From: UBA5499 sp002426275
Lineage (GTDB): Bacteria; Bacillota; DTU084
Assembly: GCA_937888735.1 (NCBI GenBank)
Contig: CALASN010000206.1
Span: 1 to 11,323 of the forward strand
Reading direction: 5' to 3'
Length of the DNA stretch: 11,323 nucleotides
Under the pieces are notes generated by a model that was not told where the DNA came from, made no database searches, and saw only the letters and a list, made by a program, of their open reading frames with translations. Made by a program: the position numbers and the translations under genes. Positions 1 through 6,749 of this stretch are shown in pieces; the first letter of the stretch is position 1, and each line of letters opens with the position of its first letter.

Positions 1-1233
1 AAGCCATCCTGCCGGCGTGTATCGATGCGCCAGCGTAAACGTTTCGTCAGAAAAATCTTTGCGCGTCAGCTCGGTCAAAAGACCGGCTTCATTGTATCTA
101 TATACGGTTTCGCCTGCGGCGTCTTTCATCCTAGCACGTTTACCAGCTGCAGTATATTGAATCTCCACCGAGCTGCCATCGGTGTAGGTCGCGGTGAGAA
201 GCCGCTTCTCCTCGTCAAAGGAGAAATCCGTGCGCCGGCCCTGCGAATCTATGCGGTACAAAGGTTTGCCTTCGAGGTAATGATAGCTTACTGTACCGTG
301 AACAGACTTCACTGCCTGTAATTTCCCCTCTAAATAAGAATACGTGAGCTCAACTTTGCGCGCTGCCGGCTCCGTGCTCTGCGGCTGATTGTACGGAAAG
401 CTTTCCGTCCGCTCTCCGCTTGTGATGTCCAGCTTAGACAGCAACCCTTGCCAGTCGTAGGTAAAGTTGGCTTCGGTATTGGCGGTTGTGAGCTTTTTTA
501 GCCTGCCCAGCCCGTCAAACTCTTTGACGATGGTCTGCTCTTCTTTGCCGTCGCTGTAAAGCGCAGTGGACTGATTGCCGGCAAAGGTGACATTACCTAC
601 CGGATGAAGGATTTCCTCCGGCTGAGGACTATAGAATTGCAACAACAACTGATCCCAAGCGACAGCTGTAAAGGGAGAATCAGTCTGTCCCAGATACTTG
701 AACTTACTCACAAGCGCGAGCCCATCTTTTTCAAGATGCCGCGCTTCGATTCGTTCTTCGGTATCTCGGTTTTGGACTTGGTAAATGGCGTAAACTTCTT
801 TTCCAGTTACCTCGTTGCCCGTAATTGTGAACTCCACGCGTCCCTTGCCGTTGCCTGCGGCATCTTTTATCAAAATGGAAGTTTTTTCGGATGCGTAAGT
901 ATAGAACTGATCCACAACCAGCGCCCCGTTTTCGTCATAGAGAAGCTGCTCAGCCACTTTCTCGCGTTCGTAAAAATACTGACTGCGAGCTCCTGTGGGG
1001 TACTGGATCCCAGTGATCCGCTGCTCTCCTCCGTAATAATCATAGGTGAATGTGGATTTCAGATCCCCTTCTTCTTTCACAATCAACCGCCCGGTCACGG
1101 GATCAACCTTTTCCGTCCTGTTATCGAAAAAACCGGCCCAGGGCGAGTCTGCCAGCAGATTGGCTTCGGCAAAACAAAGCCCTGTAGCCAGCATGAGCAC
1201 CAAAGAAAGGAAAAAAGCCCTCCGCTTTCTCAC
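1..1233 (-). CDS. Secreted RHS/YD-repeat-like protein, N-terminal part (runs off left edge)
   Basis: The minus strand is open without a stop for 411 codons from a GTG at 1233-1231 to base 1, so the gene is cut by the window edge. The start is set by AGGGAGGG seven bases upstream. Residues 1-22 form a signal peptide: RKRR, a hydrophobic stretch, then CFA before Glu23. No lipobox is present. From about residue 235 there are degenerate YD/RHS-type units, including FDGLGRLKKL (239-248), FTYDWQGLLSKL (257-268), DSQGRRTDFSFDEEKRL (329-345) and YRYNEAGLLTEL (378-389). RHS/YD proteins are large, often surface-exposed or secreted beta-cage shells, some carrying a C-terminal toxin. The C-terminus is outside the window, so cargo and role are unknown. 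Residues 23-230 are rich in Tyr, Glu and Gly and also look beta-rich (for example a YDENGALVV-like unit near 99), but I cannot name a domain there. The call is confident as an exported repeat protein and not as a toxin. Confidence 0.8.
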   Translation of the reverse strand, partial: MRKRRAFFLSLVLMLATGLCFAEANLLADSPWAGFFDNRTEKVDPVTGRLIVKEEGDLKSTFTYDYYGGEQRITGIQYPTGARSQYFYEREKVAEQLLYDENGALVVDQFYTYASEKTSILIKDAAGNGKGRVEFTITGNEVTGKEVYAIYQVQNRDTEERIEARHLEKDGLALVSKFKYLGQTDSPFTAVAWDQLLLQFYSPQPEEILHPVGNVTFAGNQSTALYSDGKEEQTIVKEFDGLGRLKKLTTANTEANFTYDWQGLLSKLDITSGERTESFPYNQPQSTEPAARKVELTYSYLEGKLQAVKSVHGTVSYHYLEGKPLYRIDSQGRRTDFSFDEEKRLLTATYTDGSSVEIQYTAAGKRARMKDAAGETVYRYNEAGLLTELTRKDFSDETFTLAHRYTPAGWL

Positions 1234-1240
1234 TGCACTT

Positions 1241-1248
1241 CCCTCCCT
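1241..1248 (-). promoter_or_regulatory. Ribosome binding site fixing the GTG start of the RHS-like gene
   Basis: On the minus strand AGGGAGGG lies seven bases before the GTG at 1233. No ATG lies near it in frame, and a signal peptide begins exactly at that GTG. The rest of the gap up to the mtnA stop (1249-1375) shows no convincing promoter hexamer pair and no strong terminator. Confidence 0.7.
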
Positions 1249-1375
1249 ATTTCTTTCCTTCTCTCTTTCAATCCACTTCTCCGCATCGGGTTAGATCAAA
1301 ATTTAACTTCTACTTAATATTTCCACCTCAAGGAAGATTTTCCTGTTCTAGCGACGACTACCTCCCAAAATATTT

Positions 1376-2392
1376 TTACTCGGCAAACTTTCCTTCATAA
1401 GGGAACCTGAAAACTCCCCGCTCTGTGATCACGGCGGAGATTAGCTGGGCCGGAGTGACGTCGAAGGCCGGATTGTAGACTTTGACATTCTCAGGCGCAA
1501 TGCGCCGGCCTGCCAGGTGCGTCACTTCCTCGGCCGGTCTTTCTTCGATCACGATTTCTTTGCCTGTGGCGATGGCCAGATCGATGCTTGAAGTTGGCGC
1601 CGCTATGTAAAAAGGAATCTGATGCGCCTTGGCAAGGACGGCTAAAGAATATGTGCCTATCTTGTTCGCCGTATCCCCATTGGCGGCGATGCGATCCGCT
1701 CCGGCGATGACCGCGTCCACCTTCCCTTGGGCCATAACGCAGCCGGCCATATTATCGCAAAGCAATGTCACATCCAGACCGTCTGCCAAAAGTTCCCAGG
1801 CGGTGAGTCTAGCTCCTTGCAGCACGGGTCTGGTCTCCAGCGCATAAACTGAAATATGTTTTCCGGCTTCCTTGGCGGCGCGAATCACGCCTAGGGCCGT
1901 ACCGTAATCCGTGCCGGCCAGCGCCCCGGCGTTGCAGATCGTCAGCACGCTGACAGTTTCAGGCAACAGCGCGGCGCCAAAGCGACCAATGGTTTTACTA
2001 TTCTGAACATCTTCCCTCACAACCGCCGCCGCTTCCTGACGCAAGCTCTGACAGATGGTCTGGTAATCCGTTTGATTTGTTACGGCAGCCAGCATTCTTT
2101 TGATTGCCCAGAAAAGATTTACCGCAGTGGGACGAGTTCCCGCCAAGAGCTTTCCCGACCGCTCTAGATCCGCCTTTACGGTCCCCGGGCTGCTTTGCAA
2201 AGCGGCTAATACCATACCATAGGCTGCGGCTGCACCTATAGCGGAAGCGCCGCGCACCGTGAGGTTCCGGATAGCTTCCGCCACATCCTCGACCGTTTTG
2301 CAGCTTTTATATTCGGCTGCAAGGGGGAGCCGCCGCTGATCCAACAAGTACAAAGTATCTTCCTGCCAATTCATGGTTTGTGCCCTGGCCAT
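1376..2392 (-). CDS. mtnA: S-methyl-5-thioribose-1-phosphate isomerase family protein (MtnA)
   Basis: This is a full-length 338-residue member of the MtnA/eIF2B-like isomerase family, which converts the aldose 5-methylthioribose-1-phosphate to the ketose 5-methylthioribulose-1-phosphate in methionine salvage in the cytosol. Visible family hallmarks are LYLLDQRRLP (14-23), the substrate-binding VRGASAIG loop (46-53), GTRPTAVNL (85-93), the catalytic cysteine in TICNAGALAG (Cys153), the catalytic aspartate in GADRI (Asp233), NGDTANKIGTY (238-248) and PFYIAAPTSSID. The start is uncertain. The ATG at 2392 has only a weak upstream GGGATG, while the second Met (residue 7) has CAGGG a suitable distance before it. 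No other methionine-salvage gene (mtnK, mtnN, mtnB, mtnD) is in the window. A 5-deoxyribose-1-phosphate or related isomerase role, known for some MtnA homologues, therefore stays open. It has its own promoter and is divergent from the barrel gene. Confidence 0.93.
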   Translation of the reverse strand: MARAQTMNWQEDTLYLLDQRRLPLAAEYKSCKTVEDVAEAIRNLTVRGASAIGAAAAYGMVLAALQSSPGTVKADLERSGKLLAGTRPTAVNLFWAIKRMLAAVTNQTDYQTICQSLRQEAAAVVREDVQNSKTIGRFGAALLPETVSVLTICNAGALAGTDYGTALGVIRAAKEAGKHISVYALETRPVLQGARLTAWELLADGLDVTLLCDNMAGCVMAQGKVDAVIAGADRIAANGDTANKIGTYSLAVLAKAHQIPFYIAAPTSSIDLAIATGKEIVIEERPAEEVTHLAGRRIAPENVKVYNPAFDVTPAQLISAVITERGVFRFPYEGKFAE

Positions 2393-2416
2393 TTCTTTAC
2401 CACATCCCTTAACTTA

Positions 2417-2444
2417 ATTATATCATATGTTCGAAAAGGAACAA
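2417..2444 (-). promoter_or_regulatory. Predicted sigma-A promoter of mtnA
   Basis: On the minus strand TTGTTC (2444-2439) and a perfect TATAAT (2422-2417) are 16 bases apart. Transcription would begin near 2410, giving a leader of about 18 bases before the ATG at 2392. The -10 is consensus, while the -35 matches in only three positions. Confidence 0.55.
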
Positions 2445-2450
2445 GATTAA

Positions 2451-2488
2451 CGGATATTTTTCAGAAACGGGGAAGGAAAAATATGCCG
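2451..2488. repeat. Imperfect inverted repeat in the mtnA/barrel-gene divergent region
   Basis: The arms CGGATATTTTTC (2451-2462) and GAAAAATATGCCG (2476-2488) pair over 12 bp with one unpaired G at 2485. Nine of these pairs (ATATTTTTC with GAAAAATAT) are uninterrupted, around a 13-base spacer. It lies just upstream of the mtnA -35 and about 40-50 bases upstream of the likely barrel-gene -10. It does not follow any gene on either strand, so a terminator is unlikely and an operator-like site is more plausible. This is a structural observation only. Confidence 0.5.
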
Positions 2489-2545
2489 ACAAGCTAAGAA
2501 GGAATAATCACAGAAATCGCGAATTTATATATATTATGCTAAAGA

Positions 2546-2553
2546 AAGGAGGG
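2546..2553 (+). promoter_or_regulatory. Ribosome binding site fixing the start of the barrel gene
   Basis: AAGGAGGG lies six bases before ATG 2560 and nine before ATG 2563. An in-frame ATG at 2536 lies upstream of this site and is probably not used. An AT-rich TATATT at 2530-2535 could be a -10 element, but no acceptable -35 is visible. Confidence 0.75.
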
Positions 2554-2559
2554 AAACCA

Positions 2560-3306
2560 ATGATGAAAAAAATATCTTCCTATGCGCTGCCAGTGTTGAT
2601 CGTGGTTGGACTCTTCGCCGCCCAGGCTGGAGCGCTGGAAATTGGCGCCGGCCTCTGGCTCCCGGAGGGAACATTCAAGTCCGCTGTTGACGTTAAATAT
2701 GACAGCGAACTCTCCGGCAAACTCAATGTGCTCACAGTTCCAGGAAGCCCCATAGGGATCGGGCCTGTAGCTTTGGTGAGCGAAACCAATTTGGGCACCA
2801 ATTTAAATTTCGGCGAATTGAAAACTTTGATTCAGGACAAGACAGGCAATGGTTTCCTTTTTGCGGATCTACTGGGCGGAATCAGGATGAACCTCCCCAT
2901 CAAGCTATTCGGCATTTCCGCTCAAGGCCTGGTGAGCTACGGCGCCACCGGCTTTGCCAATGTTAACCTTGAGAATGAAAACTCTAAGTACTTCACTTCC
3001 CTATATTGGGGTCCCCGTTTCCGCGGGCAGCTGAAAAAGGAAATCGTCGGCAATCTGCTGACCGCGGTTGCCAGCTATGAATTTGCTCCGGAATTGCATG
3101 GGCTGCGGAAGCGAGCCACTGTAGAGGGTGAAGCGCCGGATGAACAGATCGAGAATACCTCGCTGACTAACTACCGGCTGGGGCTTGAGGCGCACGTACC
3201 TTTTGCCACCATCGGCGCTGGCTACAGGTCGCTAACGTTGGAGGACGGCGCTGGTTACAAGGCGGACTTCTCCGGCTACTACGCTGAAGCCAAATTCGGA
3301 TTCTAG
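2560..3306 (+). CDS. Putative outer-membrane beta-barrel protein with signal peptide
   Basis: The product has 248 residues from ATG 2560, chosen because AAGGAGGG precedes it. Residues 1-25 form a classical signal peptide: MMKK, a hydrophobic core, then AQAGA before LEIG. The mature part has no membrane helix. It is rich in short stretches of alternating polar and hydrophobic or aromatic residues separated by Gly/Asn/Asp turns, for example IGAGLWLPEG, NYRLGLEAHVPF, TIGAGYRSLTL and FSGYYAEAKFGF. It ends in phenylalanine within an alternating YYAEAKFGF tail, which resembles the C-terminal beta-signal recognised by the Bam machinery. Together these suggest a small, roughly 8-12-strand barrel in an outer membrane, with unknown substrate. 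I do not recognise a named family. The gene is monocistronic: an AT-rich region and dyad lie upstream and a hairpin terminator follows. The alternative is a secreted beta-rich protein of a monoderm. Confidence 0.72.
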   Translation: MMKKISSYALPVLIVVGLFAAQAGALEIGAGLWLPEGTFKSAVDVKYDSELSGKLNVLTVPGSPIGIGPVALVSETNLGTNLNFGELKTLIQDKTGNGFLFADLLGGIRMNLPIKLFGISAQGLVSYGATGFANVNLENENSKYFTSLYWGPRFRGQLKKEIVGNLLTAVASYEFAPELHGLRKRATVEGEAPDEQIENTSLTNYRLGLEAHVPFATIGAGYRSLTLEDGAGYKADFSGYYAEAKFGF

Positions 3307-3329
3307 ATTCAGAAAAACATTTACGTCAA

Positions 3330-3365
3330 AAGGGGTGAGCTTTTGCTCATCCCTTCTTGTATTTT
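3330..3365 (+). terminator. Rho-independent terminator after the barrel gene
   Basis: The arms AAGGGGTGAGC (3330-3340) and GCTCATCCCTT (3345-3355) form an 11-bp stem with one G-U pair and a TTTT loop. A T-rich run CTTGTATTTT follows. It lies 24 bases past the TAG of the barrel gene and separates it from the desulfurase-thiI operon. Confidence 0.8.
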
Positions 3366-3385
3366 CTGGTAAACTCGTAGATAAT
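3357..3385 (+). promoter_or_regulatory. Possible promoter of the desulfurase-thiI operon
   Basis: TTGTAT (3357-3362) and GATAAT (3380-3385) are 17 bases apart. The -10 is close to consensus and the -35 is weak. The predicted start near 3391 would fall at the ribosome binding site AGGAGG (3391-3396), leaving an unusually short leader, so confidence is low. Confidence 0.3.
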
Positions 3386-3401
3386 AGAAGAGGAGGATGA
3401 G

Positions 3402-4568
3402 ATGAAAGCATATCTGGATAATAGCGCTACCACGCCTTTGGATCCTTTGGTCCTGGCGGAATTAGAGCGCGTCTATAACAATGTGCCCGGCAATGCCTCC
3501 TCGCTGTATTCTCTAGGGCTGGAAGCTGAGCAGGAACTAAAACGCTGTCGGGAGACCTTAGCCGGCTTCCTTGGAGTATCCGCCAAAGAAATATATTTCG
3601 CCAGCGGCGGCACAGAGACAAATAATCTGGCCATTTGGGGTGCGGCTTCAGCCCGCCGGCGTCAGGGAAAACATCTGATCACAACGGCTGTGGAACACCC
3701 GTCTGTGCTTCGCGTTTTCCAAGCGCTGGAGGAGGAGGACTGGCAGGTTACATACCTGCCCTGCGACAGGGAAGGCAAAATCCAGCCTCGGCGCCTGCAG
3801 GCAGCCGTGCGGGACGATACGGTTTTGGTGAGCACCATGTTTGTGAATAACGAAACAGGCGCCATCGCTCCTTTGGCGGAACTGTCCCGGGTTCTGCGGG
3901 AAAGAAAACAAGGGCTACCGCTGTGGCATGTGGACGCGGTGCAAGGATTCGGCCGTTTGGAAATTAAGCCGTCGGAACTGGGAATAGACCTCTTAAGTCT
4001 CAGCGGGCATAAAATCCACGCTCCCAAAGGAGTAGGAGCTCTTTATTGCCGATCCGGCGTTCACCTCAAGCCGCTTTTCCACGGCGGCCAACAGGAGCAC
4101 GCTCTGCGTCCTGGCACGGAAAACGTGGCCGGGATCGCCGCCTTGCGGAAAGCTGCGGAACTTGCCTTTACAGCGCGAGAGACTACCATCAAGCGGCTCG
4201 GTCAGTTTAAAACCCGGCTCAGAGCCTGTGCTGAAAGCTGCGGCGGCATTGTGAACGGACCTCTTGATGAAACCGCCGCGCCCTATATCCTGAATCTTTC
4301 TTTTCCCGGCGTGCCTGCGGAAGTGCTGCTGCACTCTTTGGACGCGCGGGAGATCTATGTTTCCACTGGCTCGGCATGTTCCTCCAGGCAAAAGACCCCC
4401 AGTCACGTGCTGAGCGCCATGAGAGTTGACCAAGACCAACTAAAAAGCGCCGTTCGCTTAAGTCTTTCCCGCCTCACACGAGAAGAGGAAGTGGAATATG
4501 CCTGCCAAGTACTGCCACAGGTGGTTGCAGAGCTCAGAGCCATCTACGGGGCCAGAAGTCAGCATTGA
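3402..4568 (+). CDS. Cysteine desulfurase (NifS/IscS class), PLP-dependent
   Basis: The product has 388 residues. It is a fold-type I PLP enzyme that removes sulfur from L-cysteine, giving alanine and an enzyme-bound persulfide. Visible motifs are YLDNSATTPLDP at the N-terminus, ASGGTETNNLAIWG (67-80, cofactor phosphate), VEHPSV with the PLP-stacking His99, NNETGAI (149-155), WHVDAVQ with Asp178 and Gln181, SGHKIHAPKG with the Schiff-base Lys204, RPGTEN (236-241) and TGSACSSR with the catalytic Cys326. The spacing around the cysteine fits the IscS/NifS group rather than SufS. AGGAGG lies five bases before the ATG. The thiI start follows 10 bases after the stop, and no IscU, IscR or other Fe-S assembly gene is nearby. 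It therefore most likely serves as the dedicated sulfur donor for ThiI, like NifZ in Bacillus. Supply of sulfur to other acceptors cannot be excluded. Confidence 0.96.
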   Translation: MKAYLDNSATTPLDPLVLAELERVYNNVPGNASSLYSLGLEAEQELKRCRETLAGFLGVSAKEIYFASGGTETNNLAIWGAASARRRQGKHLITTAVEHPSVLRVFQALEEEDWQVTYLPCDREGKIQPRRLQAAVRDDTVLVSTMFVNNETGAIAPLAELSRVLRERKQGLPLWHVDAVQGFGRLEIKPSELGIDLLSLSGHKIHAPKGVGALYCRSGVHLKPLFHGGQQEHALRPGTENVAGIAALRKAAELAFTARETTIKRLGQFKTRLRACAESCGGIVNGPLDETAAPYILNLSFPGVPAEVLLHSLDAREIYVSTGSACSSRQKTPSHVLSAMRVDQDQLKSAVRLSLSRLTREEEVEYACQVLPQVVAELRAIYGARSQH

Positions 4569-4570
4569 GG
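4567..4570 (+). promoter_or_regulatory. Ribosome binding site deciding the thiI start
   Basis: GAGG overlaps the desulfurase TGA (4566-4568) and lies eight bases before GTG 4579. An upstream in-frame ATG at 4498 and GTG at 4570 are less suitable. ThiI homologues begin at the residues encoded from 4579, in the pattern aromatic-x-H-hydrophobic followed by YGE. Confidence 0.65.
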
Positions 4571-4578
4571 TGAAAATT

Positions 4579-5772
4579 GTGTACAGCCATTTGCTCATCA
4601 GTTACGGTGAACTAGCTCTCAAAGGACTTAACAGACCAAGATTTGAAGAAAAATTGCTCGCCAATATTCGTCATGCCCTGCCGCAAATCCCGGCGGAACG
4701 AATCTACCGTACCCGGGGCCGCTGTTTCGTGCAGCTTGCCGGCGAACCCGTTGAAGAAATCCTGCCCGCTCTCAGCCGGGTCTTTGGCGTAGTTGCCATC
4801 AGTCCGGCGCTGGCTGTGGAAAAGAATCTGCCAAGCATTCAGGATGCGGCCTGGCAGGTGACCGAATCACGTCTCGCGGCGGGAGCTCCTTTTACGTTCA
4901 AAATTGAATCAAGAAGGGTTGATAAGCGTTTCCCTCTGACTTCCCCCCAGTTAAGCCAAAAGGCGGCTTCCTATGTAATCCAAAAAGCCGACGCCGCCTA
5001 TCCCGGACTATTATCTGTGGATGTGCATCAGCCGCAACTGCTGGTTCAACTTGAAGTCCGCGACGAAAAGGCTTATATTTATGGTGAGAAATATCCGGGG
5101 CCGGGCGGATTGCCCGTGGGAGTGAGCGGTAAAACCCTGCTGATGCTTTCCGGCGGCATCGATAGTCCCGTGGCAGGCTGGATGATGCAGAAACGCGGCG
5201 CGCAGCTGGGAGCGGTGCATTTTCACAGCTATCCGCTGACCAGCCGGCGGGCTCAACAAAAGGTGACTGACCTTGCCCGGATTTTGGCCGGCTGGGGTGG
5301 GCCGCTGCCGGTTTATTTTGTCTACTTTACCGAAATCCAAAAGGCTATCCACGCCAAAACGCCCGAGAACCTGCATGTGATCTTGATGCGGAGAATGATG
5401 ATGCGGCTGGCAAATCTCATCGCGGCGCGGGATCATTACCAAGCCATTGTCACAGGAGAGAGCTTAGGCCAGGTGGCAAGCCAAACGTTGGATTCCTTGC
5501 ACGTTGTCAATTGCCTTTCGCTTCTTCCAGTGCTCAGGCCGTTAATCGGCATGGATAAAGAAGAGATCATTGCGCGCTCTGAGAGAATCGGTACTTTTGA
5601 GCTGTCTATTCAGCCTTATGAGGATTGCTGCACTCTGTTCGTGCCCAAGCACCCGGTCACCAGACCTTCGCTGGGCCCTCTGGAAAAAGCGGAAGAGGCC
5701 CTTGCTGTGGAGGACCTCTTAGCTGAAGCGCTGGCGAAAACGGAACGAGCGCTGCTTAAGCCTGAGTTGTAA
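4579..5772 (+). CDS. thiI: tRNA 4-thiouridine synthase ThiI
   Basis: From GTG 4579 the product has 397 residues, the usual length for the ThiI form without a rhodanese domain. The order is an N-terminal ferredoxin-like region with YGELALKGLNRP (9-20), a THUMP RNA-binding domain (about 60-165), then an adenylating PP-loop domain with LMLSGGIDSPVAG (188-200). Further on are GESLGQVASQTLDSL (293-307), LRPLIGMDKEEII (319-331) and PYEDCCTLF with Cys350 and Cys351, one of which should match the sulfur-carrying Cys344 of E. coli ThiI. The enzyme activates U8 of tRNA with ATP and inserts sulfur from a desulfurase. In some bacteria it also contributes to thiamine thiazole synthesis. The desulfurase gene directly upstream is the expected partner. 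An extended start at 4498 would add 27 residues that overlap the desulfurase gene and have no family counterpart. The 3' end overlaps the convergent chemoreceptor-like gene by 17 bp, with no terminator between them. Confidence 0.96.
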   Translation: MYSHLLISYGELALKGLNRPRFEEKLLANIRHALPQIPAERIYRTRGRCFVQLAGEPVEEILPALSRVFGVVAISPALAVEKNLPSIQDAAWQVTESRLAAGAPFTFKIESRRVDKRFPLTSPQLSQKAASYVIQKADAAYPGLLSVDVHQPQLLVQLEVRDEKAYIYGEKYPGPGGLPVGVSGKTLLMLSGGIDSPVAGWMMQKRGAQLGAVHFHSYPLTSRRAQQKVTDLARILAGWGGPLPVYFVYFTEIQKAIHAKTPENLHVILMRRMMMRLANLIAARDHYQAIVTGESLGQVASQTLDSLHVVNCLSLLPVLRPLIGMDKEEIIARSERIGTFELSIQPYEDCCTLFVPKHPVTRPSLGPLEKAEEALAVEDLLAEALAKTERALLKPEL

Positions 5773-6721
5773 GTTCCCGGTAAGAGGCGACTGTCTCCTT
5801 GAGCGAAGACACTTGCCGCTCTATTGTGGCCGCGACTTGAGTCTCATACTCTTTCGCTTGTTGACTTAGGCTCTCCGTCAGCTGTTCCAAGGAATTTTTC
5901 AACTCTAGAGCCTGCTCCTTGTTCTTGTTGACAACCTGGGTAGCCCTATCTGTGCCTGAACATAATAGCTTGATCACCTCGGAGATCTCTGTGGCGCCAT
6001 TTTTTGAAACCTGAGCCAATTTCTGAATTTCTTCCGCCACCACCGCAAAACCTCGGCCATGCTCGCCGGCTCTCGCCGCTTCTATCCCGGCATTGAGCGC
6101 GACCAGCGATGTGTTTTCAGCGATTTCTTGAATCAAGGTGACTGCGTTGATGAGCCGAGTTGTATCGTCTTCCAGGTGTTTGACAAAACGATCCGATTCA
6201 TCCAGGCCTACTTCTAAATCTTGAAAACTCGCTGCCAGCTCAAGATTCCCCGACGCCTCTTGCGCAGGTAATTGAACTTCAAATCCTTGCAATTTATCCA
6301 GCAGCAGCTTTAGGGTATCGCGCAGCTTGACGGAATCCGCTTCCGCTGTCTTTTGTTTCTCGGCCAAGGCGGATGTTGTCTCTTCTTTTGCCCGAAGCTG
6401 TTTCTGTACAGAGTTAAGTTCGTTTTTCAGCTTACCAATCTGGCCGCTCAGCTGCTGCTTTTCAGCAGTGTATATTTGCGCGTCAGCTTTCATGGCCGCA
6501 ACGGCAGCCTCGCTATCCGTACGTTCAGGGGCAGTTATTTCAAAAGCATGACCTTCTTGTTCTTTTGCAAACAGCTCCGGAGAAAAACCAGCCCAATAAA
6601 GAGCCAGGGGACATAATAAGAGCAGTAACAGGTAGACAAAATGACCGGTAGAAATCATCGCAACTAAAACGATTAGGACCGAAGGCCCAAAAATCGCAGC
6701 TATCTTTTTCCAATCCATCAT
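5756..6721 (-). CDS. Membrane-anchored methyl-accepting chemotaxis-like protein without a sensor domain
   Basis: From ATG 6721 the product has 321 residues. This start (or the ATG at 6718) is favoured because GAGGAGGGG lies just upstream. Residues about 7-24 and 26-46 form two hydrophobic segments with only a few residues between them, so no extracellular ligand-binding domain exists. Residues about 79-146 are a Glu/Lys/Gln-rich coiled coil. The MCP signalling hairpin follows, with its tip EIAENTSLVALNAGIEAARA and AGEHGRGFAVVAEEI at about 199-232. The EAARAGE and GRGFAVVAEE core that contacts CheA/CheW is intact, while neighbouring tip positions depart from the common QTNLLALNAA. There is no HAMP domain and no C-terminal CheR-binding pentapeptide. 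It probably senses membrane state or a cytosolic cue, or acts as a scaffold; no chemotaxis partner genes are nearby. It diverges from a GGDEF gene. A sigma-28-like promoter upstream fits a motility regulon. Confidence 0.88.
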   Translation of the reverse strand: MMDWKKIAAIFGPSVLIVLVAMISTGHFVYLLLLLLCPLALYWAGFSPELFAKEQEGHAFEITAPERTDSEAAVAAMKADAQIYTAEKQQLSGQIGKLKNELNSVQKQLRAKEETTSALAEKQKTAEADSVKLRDTLKLLLDKLQGFEVQLPAQEASGNLELAASFQDLEVGLDESDRFVKHLEDDTTRLINAVTLIQEIAENTSLVALNAGIEAARAGEHGRGFAVVAEEIQKLAQVSKNGATEISEVIKLLCSGTDRATQVVNKNKEQALELKNSLEQLTESLSQQAKEYETQVAATIERQVSSLKETVASYRELTTQA

Positions 6722-6724
6722 GTG

Positions 6725-6733
6725 CCCCTCCTC
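6725..6733 (-). promoter_or_regulatory. Ribosome binding site fixing the chemoreceptor-like start
   Basis: GAGGAGGGG on the minus strand ends three bases before ATG 6721 and six before ATG 6718. An in-frame ATG at 6769 lies upstream of this site and would add a polar 16-residue leader ahead of the membrane segments. That leader is unlikely to be translated. Confidence 0.75.
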
Positions 6734-6749
6734 ACGGTTCATACTAATT

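Noticed and set aside
604..1317. Plus-strand 237-codon open frame, with a smaller one at 1046-1294
   Set aside because: Both lie antisense to the RHS-like gene, whose minus frame has a signal peptide, repeats and a ribosome binding site. The plus-strand product is low-complexity with no recognisable domain.
1331..1346. Small hairpin AGGAA/TTCCT downstream of mtnA
   Set aside because: It has only five pairs and no T-run on the minus strand, too weak to call a terminator.
2536..2559. Upstream ATG for the barrel protein
   Set aside because: It lies before the AAGGAGGG site and would put LKKGGKP ahead of the signal peptide. ATG 2560 is correctly spaced.
3648..4439. Long minus-strand frames opposite the desulfurase gene (for example 3662-4027, 3993-4439)
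   Set aside because: They are antisense shadows of a gene with every PLP-enzyme motif intact. Their products show no domain and lack ribosome binding sites.
4498..4578. Longer thiI from ATG 4498
   Set aside because: It would overlap the desulfurase end by 71 bases, has no ribosome binding site, and adds 27 residues absent from ThiI homologues. GTG 4579 with GAGG fits better.
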